DNA of 64,000 nucleotides from Bactrocera neohumeralis (GCF_024586455.1 NC_065920.1:69038821-69102820); one strand, 5' to 3'. Numbered from the stretch's first letter, positions 34,101-46,389 are shown. Numbers and translations are program-made. Notes: a model not told the origin generated them from the sequence alone.

Positions 34101-35640
34101 TTAATAGGCAACCTACTACTATGTTATAAACCTCAAGAGCAGTTCTTTAAAATCCCTTGTTCGATGGAGATTTTGTTTCAAGAAAAAATAGGTTATAGGC
34201 AGAAAAGTATTGACCTTACTTACTAATACAAACAGATAAGATCGTATTGGTTAAAAATATTATACGAGCTCAGAGTTCAGATTACTTACGTACATTTCTT
34301 ATATCCCCAAAACTTAAGTTTTCTCAGATTCTTAAGCTCTAGTAACTATTGAATAATAGAGACGACGAGAGAGTTGATAAGTTAATCCGCAACTACTCTC
34401 GTGCACTCGCCACCTATAAAAACTTGTTCTTTTTTCTAATCCGGCCCCACTTTCGCAAAAAAAAGTTAATTCCTAAAGTAGTCCACTTTCATTAAAAAAT
34501 TAATAACTTGTATTGTGTGACGCCATCTCCAGTCACATAATTGCCTACCAACTCGCTAAATTCATACTCGTACAAAGCAATTTGATGTTTACAATGGCTG
34601 TAGCTGGCAATTCGCCGCAGCTTAAGTGCAATTCAGTGTTTTGTACGCTACAACGCCTGAAAGCAGGCTACTATTTCACTTTTAATTACAGCAATATATA
34701 TGTATTAGCACTACATAGTAGGCGCATATTAACAAAGCCCAAATACAAAAGCAAGCGTGCATTGCTAATGATAGCACTTGGCAAGTTGGGCGCACGTCTG
34801 CTGGCCAAGCCAACTGATTGTGTACTCGAAAACGCTAATAAAAGTGAAATTCTGTGTCCAACTTGACCTTTCGTGGCAAAATCAAAAAGATAATTTGTAA
34901 ACACGAAATGGGATAATGGTGGAATGATTATGATGGTGTGGATGAGATGAAGAGTAAAGTGACGGTATGTAGAGCGGTGAGGCTATGGTTTGAGCGCGAT
35001 TTTCTTAGAAAACTTTGTTTAAGTAAGATTATATCTTTCTAACCGTAACATCGAGTCTGATATTTGAATTCCACAGTTCCTGCCAATCTTTGATTTAAGA
35101 TGGTTTGATATAATAATCAATCGATTATCCACGATCAGTTATGAGAACGCTTTCTACCTTACTCGGTTGGACATGATAGAGTAGCATTTTTTTGCATGAA
35201 TCGATATGCACCCATCCATTCAGGTCTGATCTGATCTCATGTGATGTCTTCTTACCGGTTCTGCTTCTATACTATTTTATCCGATTTATGATTCAAGCTT
35301 TCTATTGCCGGCATGATTCAATATGATCTCACCACCTTTACCCGGATAGTCTCATATCATCTAATATAATCTGCATCAATACTATTTTTTTCTTATTTAT
35401 GATATAATCTAGATATAACTGTAACGATTCTATATGATCTCATTGATTCTGATCTGATATAGTTTGATCTTTGACGATATCTACTTATCAAATCTCTTAT
35501 ATTTCCATAAGACTCTATTCCATCTCCAAAATAATTTTCTGTTAATTTAAATATCTGACGTATCTGGTGAAATATTTTTTTTACAGCCGATTGAATAAAG
35601 TACTATAAGAAAAATAGAAAAGGAGTATACACCACGACCT
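34101..35640. other. Intergenic DNA with GATCT-rich stretch
   Basis: 34510-34860 is less repetitive and includes the variant motif at 34653. A 117-codon plus-strand frame there has no recognised domain. 35080-35560 is rich in 'tgatct', 'tcatat' and 'gatctgat' words and looks like a decayed tandem repeat. Confidence 0.4.
34653..34670 (-). promoter_or_regulatory. Variant Su(Hw)-like site ACGCCTGAAAGCAGGCTA
   Basis: The reverse complement TAGCCTGCTTTCAGGCGT is close to the direct site at 23744. Confidence 0.4.
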
Positions 35641-35659
35641 TAAGTCTATTGTGCCTTCT

Positions 35660-36060
35660 CCTAAGTCACAACGACCCACCTAGCCTCAGCATATTGATAA
35701 AATCCAATATACCTCTAGTTGTTAGTGAGGCGATGTGATCCTTATTTGAAAACATGGATCGATGGGCCTTCATCCAGCGTCTGCAGATTGCTATGCAGTC
35801 AATAAGCAAGTGTTCTGAAGTTGTAGGATCTCTGTCGCAGAGAGATAGGGCCGTGATTTTTGGTATGATGACCGCGATTAGGGGTTCAGGTCTTACCATG
35901 TTAGTGAATGCTGCGGATGGGCGAGCTCATCAGCCAGTTCATTCTCGGCAATACCTTTGTGGCCGGGCAACCAGACGAGGTGCACTTGATCACATTCGGC
36001 TAGACTATTCAGCCGTTTTCTACACTCCTGCATCAGTAGCGTTTGATCTCATAGGAATAG
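35660..36060 (-). mobile_element. Non-LTR retrotransposon relic: RNase H end and zinc knuckle
   Basis: Minus-strand reading gives LLMQECRKRLNSLAECDQVH, LVWLPGHKGIAENELADELA (GH motif and last aspartate), then after a deletion LSLCDRDPTTSEHLLIDCIA and ICRRWMKAHRSMFSNKD, GILDFINMLRLGGS. The last 77 codons (35666-35899) are open. Related to the relic at 17130-17545. Confidence 0.8.
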
Positions 36061-36076
36061 TTTGTTTTAAGTGCCG

Positions 36077-36120
36077 CTTGACTGTTTCAGATTCATATTA
36101 CCTTATCTGAAACAGTCAAG
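36077..36120. other. Perfect hairpin: 16-bp stem, 12-base loop
   Basis: CTTGACTGTTTCAGAT at 36077-36092 is the exact reverse complement of 36105-36120. It lies just upstream of the minus-strand LINE relic. It could be a replication or insertion product, a small hairpin RNA source, or chance in old DNA. Confidence 0.85.
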
Positions 36121-36549
36121 TCAAGTGAAACAGAGGATACCATTAAAGATATCATTCTTTCTTCTCTAATACAGCTTAAGAGTACTATACGACTACATTT
36201 GATATTAATAAAGCAATTATTTATTTTTTAATTAAATCTGCGAATATATAACTGAACTGATAAAGTTAGTTATGACTTGATCGTTCCGACGCTATGAAGA
36301 CTCATTTGAACTCTTTTGTGATGTTTGTAGCTTATATTTGATCTAAACTAATCCAAATTTAATTGCCTTCTATTTCTTTCAGATGCAATGTTAACGACAG
36401 GCCATGATTTTAGGTCATTGGAGCCAGATTCGGTATCATTATGGACACTTGACTTTGTTAATGAACTCGGATTTAATTGGAAGATCTATTAGAAATTAAA
36501 CTTAAAGTTTTTATTCCGTTGTAAAGAGTAATGGTGCAATAGTTCTGTG

Positions 36550-37285
36550 GTCGACAGCTCCAACGACGAAATCTACATATTCACCGATGGTTCAAAGAGT
36601 GAAATAGGAATAGAAGTGGAATTCAGAAGGTAGCTTCAAATCAAATTACTACAATTTAGTCTTTCAAACCGAGATTTTTGGCATAACAGAAGCCGCTAAA
36701 TGGCCTTCTGCTCTAAACAGCAAGTGCGTAAATCTCTATTGGGCAGACAAGTGGCAATTAAGATTAACTAAACTCTCAGTTGATAACTGGCTTAATATCA
36801 TCTAGGTCAAAAGAAGGGAACGAAAAAGCAGACGAGTTGGCCCGCTCGAAGACATCCAGGCACATATCTTCTTTAAGCTGCTCTACACCATTCAGCTCTC
36901 TTTCAAGGGTTGTTTGAAGTCAGAGGCATTAGGGGAACACCTCAGATCTTGGAGCACTAGCAACACAAGGTATACCAAATAGTTACTTTAGGCTTTAATG
37001 GTGAACAAAACAGAATTCGGTTTTACTTTTGGGAAAAAGAGAGCTTAGTTATATTATATTATAGGGTTCATCGTAAGGCACCTACTCTTAAGATCCTACT
37101 TTCAGAAAACTAGAAAGTGGATTCGGCGTAAATTCGGAATGCAGAGCATGCGCGAAGTATCAAGACTAGAGTAGACTAGCACATAATATTGGAAAATGCT
37201 CAGCCTTTAGTCGGTTAATACAGGTTATCTTTCACTTCCAACGATTCAGCTTAAGAGACATTGTGCTGCGGATGTGTGGTGGAAA
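36550..37285 (+). mobile_element. Non-LTR retrotransposon relic: whole RNase H region and tail
   Basis: EIYIFTDGSKSEIGIEVEF is the RNase H start with the first aspartate. ITEAAKWPSALNSKCVNLY covers the glutamate helix (E kept), then come WADKWQL (normally SDS) and SRSKEGNEKADELARSKTS. Further on, ECRACAKYQD and HNIGKCSAFSRLIQV match the Cys knuckle ('CRAC...H....CPAFSR'). Frame changes and stops are frequent. The distance from first to last motif is about that of an intact copy. Confidence 0.78.
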
Positions 37286-37379
37286 AAATCAGGTTTTTGT
37301 TTTACCATATCGACAAAGTAGCTAATTTGGTTGCTACCTGCGTTGTGGCGTTCTTGCCTCAACCGACCAACCAATTTTT

Positions 37380-38260
37380 TCTTTCTGTTGAAATCGCATC
37401 TGATCCATTTGGATTGAAATTTCAGAGTACTTAGTCATTGCTCAAGATCTGTAATTTTTGTCTCTCTCACCTTATTTTATATTAAATGATATGAAATTAT
37501 TCTATCTAAGTGGATATGATCCCTGGAGACTCGAGTATAAAATAGTTAGAAATAAACTCGGAGCTCAAACCAAGCCACCTGTCTAAATCGCTGCCAAAAT
37601 GAATGGCGACGTTAACATACTTGTATATTTCCCACGCACGAAAAAAGAATCAGTGAACCAGAACAGTCTATAAGACCCCAGTTCACCCTTGAGAAACTGG
37701 AACTGGCCGCTGTCAAACTAAAATGAAATTTTGATTATGTGCAACGCATTTTCCACCCCTCATTTGCAAAAAAATAAAATAAAAAAGTGGATATGATCTA
37801 TGTAATAGAATCTAATTTTATTGGCTCTGATGTGATATTATTCTGTCCAATTTCATCGTACTTGATTTCTAACGATCGCTAATACAAGATCCTCTGACCA
37901 TTCCATGAAACTAGTATCTATAATGGATCAGCTACTTATTTACAACAAAAGTATTATTTTTTAAGGATTCAATTCGATTTCTCTTGGAAAAAGTTAGTTG
38001 AAAGGAATCGGTCATTGCTGATCTTGTCTAATTGATCATTGCTCTAGATCAGTAACTTTCGAACTAAGCGGACTTTATCGAATTTTATCTCAATTTTATC
38101 GCTGTTTCCAACTGGTTCTTTCTAATTTTATTGTATCGAAGCTATTTTTCATCGGTAATCTATTTTCAAAGATATTCTAGAACCACTTGGTCGTTGCCGA
38201 AGATCAGAATTTTCGGGAAATCTGAATCAGTTCGTTATTTTCAATAAGAATTTTTTGTAT
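37380..38260. repeat. Degenerate ~154-bp tandem repeat
   Basis: The phrase 'gtcattgctcaagatctgtaa' or a variant occurs near 37434, 38034 and 38188 (and a poorer copy near 37880), the last three about 154 bp apart. It is linked with 'aattttat..' and 'gtggatatgatc'. The array is interrupted by the small retroposon at 37522-37784. Confidence 0.5.
37522..37784 (+). mobile_element. Short retroposon insertion (263 bp) with 14-bp target-site duplication
   Basis: AAGTGGATATGATC lies at 37508-37521 and again at 37785-37798. The 263 bp between them end in an A-rich tail (aaaaaaataaaataaaa). Its sequence, with 'ttcacccttgagaaactgga' in it, is unlike the surrounding repeat. One frame reads QFTLEKLELAAVKLK, which I do not recognise. 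A 5'-truncated LINE or a SINE are both possible. Confidence 0.78.
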
Positions 38261-39278
38261 GGATTTAATTCGTAACTTTTTAACACAAACTAGTCGGCAG
38301 GAACCTATAATCTTCAGTACAACGTAGATGTCGAGTTTTGACGTATTTCTAACCGTTATAAGCACAACGTTGGTCCCTAAAAACGTACTATTGATAAAGT
38401 TGCATACCACCAAGTTCATAACACACATTTACACAATAATGTGCACAGCGCTGTCATCAACGCAAATAGTCCAGATTTCAACGTGACCCTGACTGTCTAC
38501 CAATGACCTTACATTTTTAATTTAATATGGAAATTACAGCGACTGAGTGGCACTGCCACTTCGCAGTTACATGTGTGTACACACAAACAATGACAACAAA
38601 GCGAGTGCTTGCAACATCATTAAATCGCTTTTAATTATTTAAAGTATTTACTTAAAAGTCACGCAATAAGCGCTGACATTACGATGATCCGCTTATATGC
38701 TGAGGAGTGATTGTTGTGGTTGTTGTTGTCTGTATTTGCATGGCAAATTCCTGTAGGTCTGCGTCATACACTTTACAGCCGAGATTAACATAGTCTGATA
38801 CCCTAAGGGGCGTGACTAAAAGGATGACCGGCTGAGTGACAACGCGACGGGAGTCAGCGCAGTGTTGCTTTGACTGGCCGTAGCCGGTAAGTGGCCTGTG
38901 CGTGTAGTGTCCCGCATGTTGTGGCCGTATGTACAGATATTTTTGCGTGACAGCGTCATTACGAAAACTACCCGGAAATTGTAGTGGCAAAACCGCAAAA
39001 GTGTCTGATGTTGTTGTTGTTGTTGTTACACTCTTTGTTGTTGTTGTTTTTACTGTTCCTTCTTCTGGTCTGCTGCATTGTTGACCCAAGTGACAACGCA
39101 TTAAATTGAAAGCTTCGACTTCTGCGAACTGCATTGCATACTTTTTGGCGTTGCAGCCAGTCAAAGTGGAGCTGCAGCAACGGTGGTCACTCAGTGTGCC
39201 GTCTCATATATTAACTGCTATACTGGCGCGTTGCATGTTCGCTAATATGCTGTTTTGTGGTGCGTTCGTTTGTGTTGC

Positions 39279-39296
39279 TTGTCTACTTTTAGGCGC
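39279..39296 (+). promoter_or_regulatory. Su(Hw)-like site TTGTCTACTTTTAGGCGC
   Basis: CTACTTTTAGGCGC is intact; the core reads GTCTAC rather than GCATAC. The same form occurs at 60909. Confidence 0.5.
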
Positions 39297-39569
39297 GCTT
39301 TTGTTAATTGAAAGCACTCATTTGGATTACATGTGTACTTATTTAGCTGGGCACAAACAACAAGGTACGCTGTTGGGACACATACCCATACACAAATAAA
39401 GAAGCCACACATACATATTCCAAATAAGTCACATACACGCACACTTAGACAAAAATATCACACACAGACTAACAAAAGTACACAGTTATACACACCTTGC
39501 CACAAAACTATTAGACTTTTACAAAATTTTTCCACCTTTTCATCTAAAAGGATAATTTAAGAATTATCG

Positions 39570-39587
39570 CTGCATACTTATAGGCGC
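39570..39587 (+). promoter_or_regulatory. Su(Hw)-like site CTGCATACTTATAGGCGC
   Basis: TGCATACTT core and TAGGCGC arm with a single change in the spacer. One of the best matches. Confidence 0.65.
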
Positions 39588-41440
39588 GGGCGTGTGTGCT
39601 TGTCTATTCCAGCGTTCGTTAGTAAAATTTGAAATCAATTGTTGCAAATGAAATGCTGATTCACGCTGCAATGCGTGTAGCCAACCGCAATGACATGAGA
39701 GCAACAACAACAACAAGCGTGTGTGCTCGCTTTATTTTCTGTGCGTTTGTCAGCTTGCAAGCATGATTATGGCCTACACAATGGAAATTAATTTTCACTG
39801 CTGCATTGTGACATTTACAATTTACACGCTGTTGTTTTGTTGTTGCATGCACAACAACAGCATTTGTTGCAACAATCAAACGTAATGCGCCTAAAAGCAC
39901 CACTTGACATGCAATCGTAATGTTTTGTTAAGCCTCTGAGTGCCATGCAGACGCTGTTAGTATGGAATGCAGTCACTTACATTTAGTCAAAAGAGTTTGA
40001 GGGGTACAACTGAGCGTGTGGCAGAAAGCGAGGGAAAGAAGTGTGGTTATGGAGGGGACATAGCGAGTTATGTTGTTCTTGTTGTTTCTATGTTGTATTT
40101 GTGGTTTTATCTTTTTTCACAGTTTTTTTTTTTGTAATTCTTATTGTTGTTTATTACACTTTCTATATATTGCTTTGTGGTTTTGGGCTTATCCGATTTT
40201 TTTTCTGTTTTCGCTTTTCTGTTGTCATTGGTTTTTTTTACATCTTTGGACGGAACTGCTTGCACACAATTAATTTTTCTACCAGTTCTTGCTGTTTCTC
40301 ACTTTCAGGCCACAGACAGCGGACTTTAGCCATTATTAAGCCACTTTCCTCCCAAAAAGCCTTTTCCAGTAATCCAGTGGTTTTAAAAACACGCTGATTT
40401 TGAATAATTTTTTTCTCACCCTAGCTATTCAGAGCTATCCAGAGTCCGTGAGAGACATCCCGTTTCTACCGGCTGAAGGCAGGTTTTTTAGACCGAATTT
40501 GTTGGCATGACAGTAGACACTAAGTGGAGTCTGCTCAAACCAGCAAGTTTAGTAATCTTCTAATTGCCGGCGAAACTCGTCATCAAGCCAAGTTTCGCAA
40601 TTAGTGGTATCCGTAGCGCTCATACTAAGTGTTACTGGGATAGGTTATGCAAGGAGGCAGTAAGTAGACCCTCAGTGGGAAACTCGTTAAAAGTCATCTT
40701 CTTCTCCTTCTTATTTACTGTCGTAGAAACCGGCGGGTTTCGGCATTGACTATTTCCTTATTTTCAAGTGAAACAACTCTACAAAGTTTTCCAACCGAAA
40801 AATCATACTTACATCCATTAGAAAACAAGTTCAAGCTTTTTATTTCTTCTGCTTTTGCTCTTGCTCAGACGCTTTTTCACATCTAGGTTGTCATATGCTC
40901 TATACTTTATTAGATAAAATATTGTTAAATATTATTTGGTTTTAAGCGTTGACCCACTGCAATATCACCAAGTATAGCCACATTGGTTATTTCACCTCCA
41001 GTAAACTGAATCGAGCTATAACATCTTTGTCCTCAATATTTAATCCACCAGTCTGCTGGCTTCTTCACTTTTCAATGTCGCAAACTTGGCTGAAACACAT
41101 TTATTTGTGAGCCCGACTTTTGTTGTTTGCTTAGCATCTCTGCTGTCTTTGCTTTGGTGATTTGTGTAGCAATTCATAGCGCTTGCAGCAATCTGCGAAA
41201 TATTCCTTGCCAAATTCATTACATATTTCATTTGAGCATAAAAATATGCAATGAATTCTGTGTGTGCTGGCAGCATACATTTTATAAGAAGTTCGAGCAC
41301 AAAGCGCTGTGACTTGCGGCAATACGGTTGGCTTCTGTTGGTGAAAACTTTAAAGTTACAGCAGTTTATGCGTAAGCTTTTGGTAAAACATACTTTGCAA
41401 AATACTCTTGTAAGTTGTGTTGACTTAAAATGTCACTTGG

Positions 41441-41458
41441 CTACCTGAAAGTATGCAT
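41441..41458 (-). promoter_or_regulatory. Variant Su(Hw)-like site CTACCTGAAAGTATGCAT
   Basis: The reverse complement starts ATGCATACTTTCAGG; the terminal GCGC is lost. Confidence 0.4.
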
Positions 41459-41639
41459 GTATATTTTTAGATATTGCTTAGAGCACTTCAAGGTGCACAC
41501 GTGATCACAAAAGTGCGTGAATGCATAAGTTCTTGCATAAATAAGGGCTTTTTTGGGTGTTGCACTTAAGAAATCTTAAACTATTTTATTTTTAATTTTT
41601 GGTAAAAGTAAATAAATATTGTTTGCTGGTCAGCGCCAG

Positions 41640-43335
41640 GTAATTTGTAATAATTTTTAATATTAACATTATCAGAAAAATTGCATTAATTTTAATATTA
41701 ATTGATTGATTAAAATGTAATCATTGCGATAATCAAATAATAAATAATAATAATTACTTTTACCATTATCATTACAATTATAGTAATTATAATATTATAA
41801 TGTTCGTTTTTCCATTAATGACATGTAATCAACATAATAATCGTAATCCTATGTAATTATAATGTAATTACTGAATATTTGCCTTTCACGAATTAGCAGT
41901 TTGAACTTTTCAATATAATTACATTACTAGTAGTTAAGATATAATTACATGAGTTATTATGAAATAGTAATCCAAAATTTGTCTACCAATAAGTGTTTTT
42001 CTATCACTAGGTGCTACGTACTAGCAAATTACAATTTTAAATTTATATTCCCGATTCTTTTATAAAAGATGTTAATTATTTTGAATTTTCCAGAATTTTT
42101 TGGCGTTAGCATTACCATTACAAACATGATTACATAAGTATATTACCAATAATAATTTATCACAATTCTTTGCCGTTACAGTTACGATTACAAACATGAT
42201 TACAAATATTACCAATAATTACCAATATTATTTTAAGTACCATCGGCAATACCAACACAATATTATATTATCAGTATTAGTCATTACCATTACCACCTAA
42301 TTATCAACTAATAATTGCAATACCATTACCTCTTTCCAAGTATCACCAGCAATACCGTTATAATATCTATTATCAGTATTAGTCATTACCATTACCAGCT
42401 TTTAATTTTCACAAAGCTTTGTCATTACTTCATCCTCTATTTTAATTTACAAAAGAACTTATTTCACTGTTGCCTGCTACCGCTACCCTTAACAGTATTA
42501 TATTATAATTTCCATTCTCATTACGATTACAACCATGATTAAATGAGTAATTTCCAATAATTATCAATATCTATCTAAGTACCACCTGTATTACAATTTT
42601 AGTTTCATTTGTCAATATTAATCATTACCATTACCAAATAAAGTATCAAGTAATAATTGAAAGTATTTAGTTTTTTAATTGTGACAAAGCTTTGTCATTA
42701 GTTTTCCAATATTTAGATTTACAATATAACCTATTTTGCAATGGCAAGCATCATTGTTATTACTGTAACAGTATTAATTCATAATTTTTCTTGTCACTAC
42801 TATTACCATTAGAACTTCGATTACATTAGTAATTACCAATACCATTACCAATATGTTTCTAAGCATCATTCGCAATTTAGCTATATTCCATTTTATCAGT
42901 GTTAATTAATATCATTACTACATAATTATCAACTAATGATTACAGGTACTTAGCTCTTAGTTAAGACAAAACATTGTCAATACTTCTGCCATTATACTAG
43001 CCATAATTTTAATTTACATTGGAACTTCTTTAGCACTGCCAACACCACTATTAATCCCGCTAACATTATTAAATTAATATATTGGTTTTCATTACTTTTA
43101 CCATTACAAACATGATTACATTAATAATAACCAATACCATTTTCAAGTATTTTTGACTTCAATTTGTTTTTCTGTCATTACCATTCCCAATACAAATATG
43201 ATTACAATAATAATTACCAATACCATTACCAAGTATTTTTGACTTCAATTTGTTTTTCTTGTCATTACCACTACCTTTACAAACATGATTAAAATAATAA
43301 TTACCAATATCTTTACCAAGTATTTTTAAGTACCA
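41640..43335. repeat. ATTACC-type degenerate array (left block)
   Basis: About 1.7 kb dominated by 'attaccattacc', 'caataattacc' and 'acaaacatgattaca' phrases. A longer period appears at the right end: 'attaccaa.accattaccaagtatttttgacttcaatttgtttttc' units at 43120-43250 and again at 43290-43330. Plus-strand G is rare. No coding capacity. Confidence 0.85.
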
Positions 43336-43339
43336 TTTA

Positions 43340-44000
43340 CAAACTCCACCCCTTGAGTGCACTTTTCGATGACTCATTCGAGCAATTTACTGCTAACTGG
43401 CGAATGACACGCGTGATATTTTGCTCCCAGTCCTGAACTGAACGGGATTGTCCGCGTAAACTTTAGACATTACATATTCCCACAGGGAATAATTTATCGT
43501 TGTGATATCACACGATCGTGGTAGCCAATCGATCGACAAAAACGTGAAATTATCTTCTGCCTGAAGTTTTATATCAATAAATCTATTGATTGGTACGATG
43601 TGTGCGAAGTGGCTTCGTTTTATTGAAACAAAATGTCGCCGATATCACGAGCTTCAATTTCAGGCATTAAAAAATCGGTTATCATGGCGTGATGACGGTT
43701 GCCATTGACGGTTACGTTCTCAGCGGCAACATTTTTAAAGAAATACGGATTGATGATTCCCCCCACCCATAAATCACATCAAAGTCTTGAATCTCTTCAG
43801 GTTCCTCTTCGTCCTAAATATGGCAATTTTGCTTGTGTACATACACATTGAGCCATAAATGGGCCTCATCCGTGAACAAAATTTAGCTCGAAAACGTCGA
43901 ATCTCTTGAAACTTTTCAAGTGTCCATAGAGCGAAGTGATATTGCTTGGGAAGCTCGAGCGGCTTCAGTTCTTGTACAAGCTGTATTTTGTATACTTTCA
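43340..44000 (-). mobile_element. DD41D mariner-group relic inserted in the ATTACC array
   Basis: The minus strand reads YKIQLVQELKPLELPKQYHF ALWTLEKFQEI near 43990, then a frame-shifted FSDEAHF-like region, VIYGWGGIINPYFFKNVAAE, NVTVNGNRHHAMITDFLMPE IEARDIGDILFQ with a stop at the second aspartate position, and SIDLL near 43560. The C-terminal end is decayed around 43340-43400. Array DNA flanks it on both sides. Confidence 0.82.
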
Positions 44001-44164
44001 CTTTTAGATCTCGACCTGTGATCTGATTAAAAAAGGCTATTAAAAAATATATCTTCTGGGATGACCCGTTATTTAAAGAAATGAGTACTTGAATTACTAT
44101 CATATGCTACTTCCAACAACGCTTTTATCACCATTACTTCTATAAAAAATTTTAAAAAACAATA

Positions 44165-44350
44165 AAAAAAAATTACCATTACAAACAATACTACCAATAT
44201 CATTCCGAATAACATTACCAGTAACATTACTAATGCTATTGCCGATACAATTACCATAAACTAAGCAAATTTATCGAAATTATCATTGTCAACTTGCTTT
44301 TAATCAAGATTATCAATAGCATTGTGATTATCTAAACCATTACTTGAGTC
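44165..44350. repeat. ATTACC-type array (right block)
   Basis: 'aattaccattaca', 'accaatatcatt' and 'aacattaccagtaacattac' continue the array seen at 41640-43335, on the far side of the DD41D relic. Confidence 0.7.
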
Positions 44351-46389
44351 AATGACCGTAAACCATTGATTTTATGGCGTAGGACATATGAATTTGCATG
44401 TGCGATTTTCAAAATTGCACAAATATTTAGATTGGCTACCAAAATTTTATATGCGTTCTAAATGGTGATAAGAGACTTTTTTATGAAACAAAGAAACATA
44501 AAAGACACTTCAAACATATGCGTAAACTGCCTAACTCCACTGACCTTCGATTTTGGAAAGTCTTTAAGACGAGTGCCAAAGAAAAATCCCAAGAGCCAAC
44601 TGAAATCTAACACCATGAAAAAACTACACACGAGTAAATCGTAAAAATTAACATTATCATGCATACACCACATCCTTTGTTACCGTTCACAAGCGCGCGC
44701 TCAAATGGAGCCCACATACACAGCGCCACTAACACATAAACGCTTATCGATATCGCCGCCGTCCCCTATGTAAACATAGAGAACCATTACGGTTATTGAG
44801 TTTATCAAAACGTTCATATTTACTTATGGGACTTGGGATGCGAAGCTGTAGGGATTGCGAAAATAACAAAAAAATCACTAAATATATTGTAGTATAAAGG
44901 CATGCGCCTGAAAGTATGCTATGCTCATCTAGTATACCCACACTTAACATACCAACAGGCGCTATTGTCTGTTGATATCATTACCGCTGTTGTGTTGTAA
45001 TGCAAACAAAATTCTAGCTGCACAACTAATGAGCATAACAAAGGTCTATGATTTCCAATGCCTACAACGTCACCCTCACACTACTCATGCGTTCCGTTGC
45101 GTCAAGGCATGCGTGCGACGCATATACTTCTATGTTATGCGAACTGATTACGCTTATGCGTGTATTGAATGCTGCCACTTCTATTTATACGAAAAATTTT
45201 TGTTTTCCATTTTTTGGGGCACGCGGTGGCGATCTGCCAAATGAGTGTACCCCCGGGAGCGATTCGGCTGCGAAAAAAATTGATGTTAGTAGCTGAGTAT
45301 GCCAAACAACCCGAAAATGGATAGAGATAAACAGTTATGTGGGCATGAAATCGAAGTAGCACGCACAAATGCGTATCTACTCATAACTGTTGGATAGTAT
45401 GTGTGTGCGTTTGCGTATGTAGTTAATATGTTTCATGGCGAATTAGTTAGAAATGCTTACTTCATAAAGAGTTTGTAGGTAAAAGCGTAAAAAAGAAAGT
45501 GATAGTGTGAGAGATACAGAGAGCTAATCTCAAAACACTGCTAAATAGCTTTTCGCATGTGGCTAGTAATTGTTTATCTGCGTAATACTTACTCTATCTT
45601 CCATATAACTTAATATATTTACCAAGGTTATCATAAAGTAAAAACATTTTTTCGACTCAACAGAAATTTCATCTTGAACCTTAGTCCCATTTACCACCAA
45701 ACTGCCTCTAACTTGAAAAGTCTAGTCACAGAGGTGCTAATCGAGTAACATGTGGAATAAGGAAACTGCTAAAGAGAGGGTATCTCATCCTCTCTCTCTC
45801 AAATTACTTAGGAATTGCTCACAGAGTAGCTCGATGAAAAATTTCAGCTTCAAACACAGTATTTGTTTCCAAGTCATCAAAATTAATGGTATAAGGACAG
45901 AAGAAGCGATCGTTAATTTGAAAAGAAATCCTTTCTATCTGGTTAATTATTCAGTTAAGTGGTTTTTCTGCTTAAAAGTCCTACAATCAAAAAGCCAAAA
46001 CAAATAATATAAATAATCATAAATTTAAATAGACGTAGCTTTAGTTAAAATTTTTATTTTTTTGTTTAACGCTTTAGGCTAAAGTATTATCATAAAAAGA
46101 AAATTACTTGACAAATATTTCTAAATGTGAAAATTTTGAGATACTCTGAGATCACTCACAAATAAAGAAACTCGATATAAAGGAACTGTGGGATGGATCG
46201 AACCATCACGAGCAGGGTGGGATAGATACTGAGTGAGGGAAGCGAAATGCATATGCTGACAAAAAAGGAAAGAGGCTGAAATGCGTGAGTAGGATGAGCT
46301 TGAGAAGCTACGAAAATTTGTCGTGACTAATAGAAGGTTTCAAGACCGAAGCATACTCTTGTAGATCCCGAAGTGATCAAGTGGCTGCT
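44351..46389. other. Intergenic DNA with one strong insulator-like motif
   Basis: No relic recognised. Motif at 44904. Open frames of 60-90 codons show no domain. Confidence 0.45.
44904..44921 (-). promoter_or_regulatory. Su(Hw)-like site GCGCCTGAAAGTATGCTA
   Basis: 17 of 18 positions agree with the window consensus; the reverse complement is TAGCATACTTTCAGGCGC. Confidence 0.65.

Larger units (their letters stand above)
38261..41639. other. Intergenic DNA with CAA/TTG microsatellites and insulator-like motifs
   Basis: Holds TTG runs at 39012-39031 and 39038-39050, CA-rich DNA at 39370-39490, a T-rich block at 40080-40260 and motifs at 39279 and 39570. The 161-codon minus-strand frame at 38679-39164 contains two polythreonine runs made by the TTG repeat and no domain. 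A stretch at 40440-40740 resembles old transposon DNA but I cannot identify it. Confidence 0.45.

Noticed and set aside
38679..39164. 161-codon minus-strand open frame with polythreonine
   Set aside because: The Thr runs are made by the TTG microsatellite; the rest shows no domain or codon bias I can defend.
39887..39904. 'gcgcctaaaagcaccact' as another insulator-like site
   Set aside because: Only the GCGCCTAAAAG half is present; the core half is absent.
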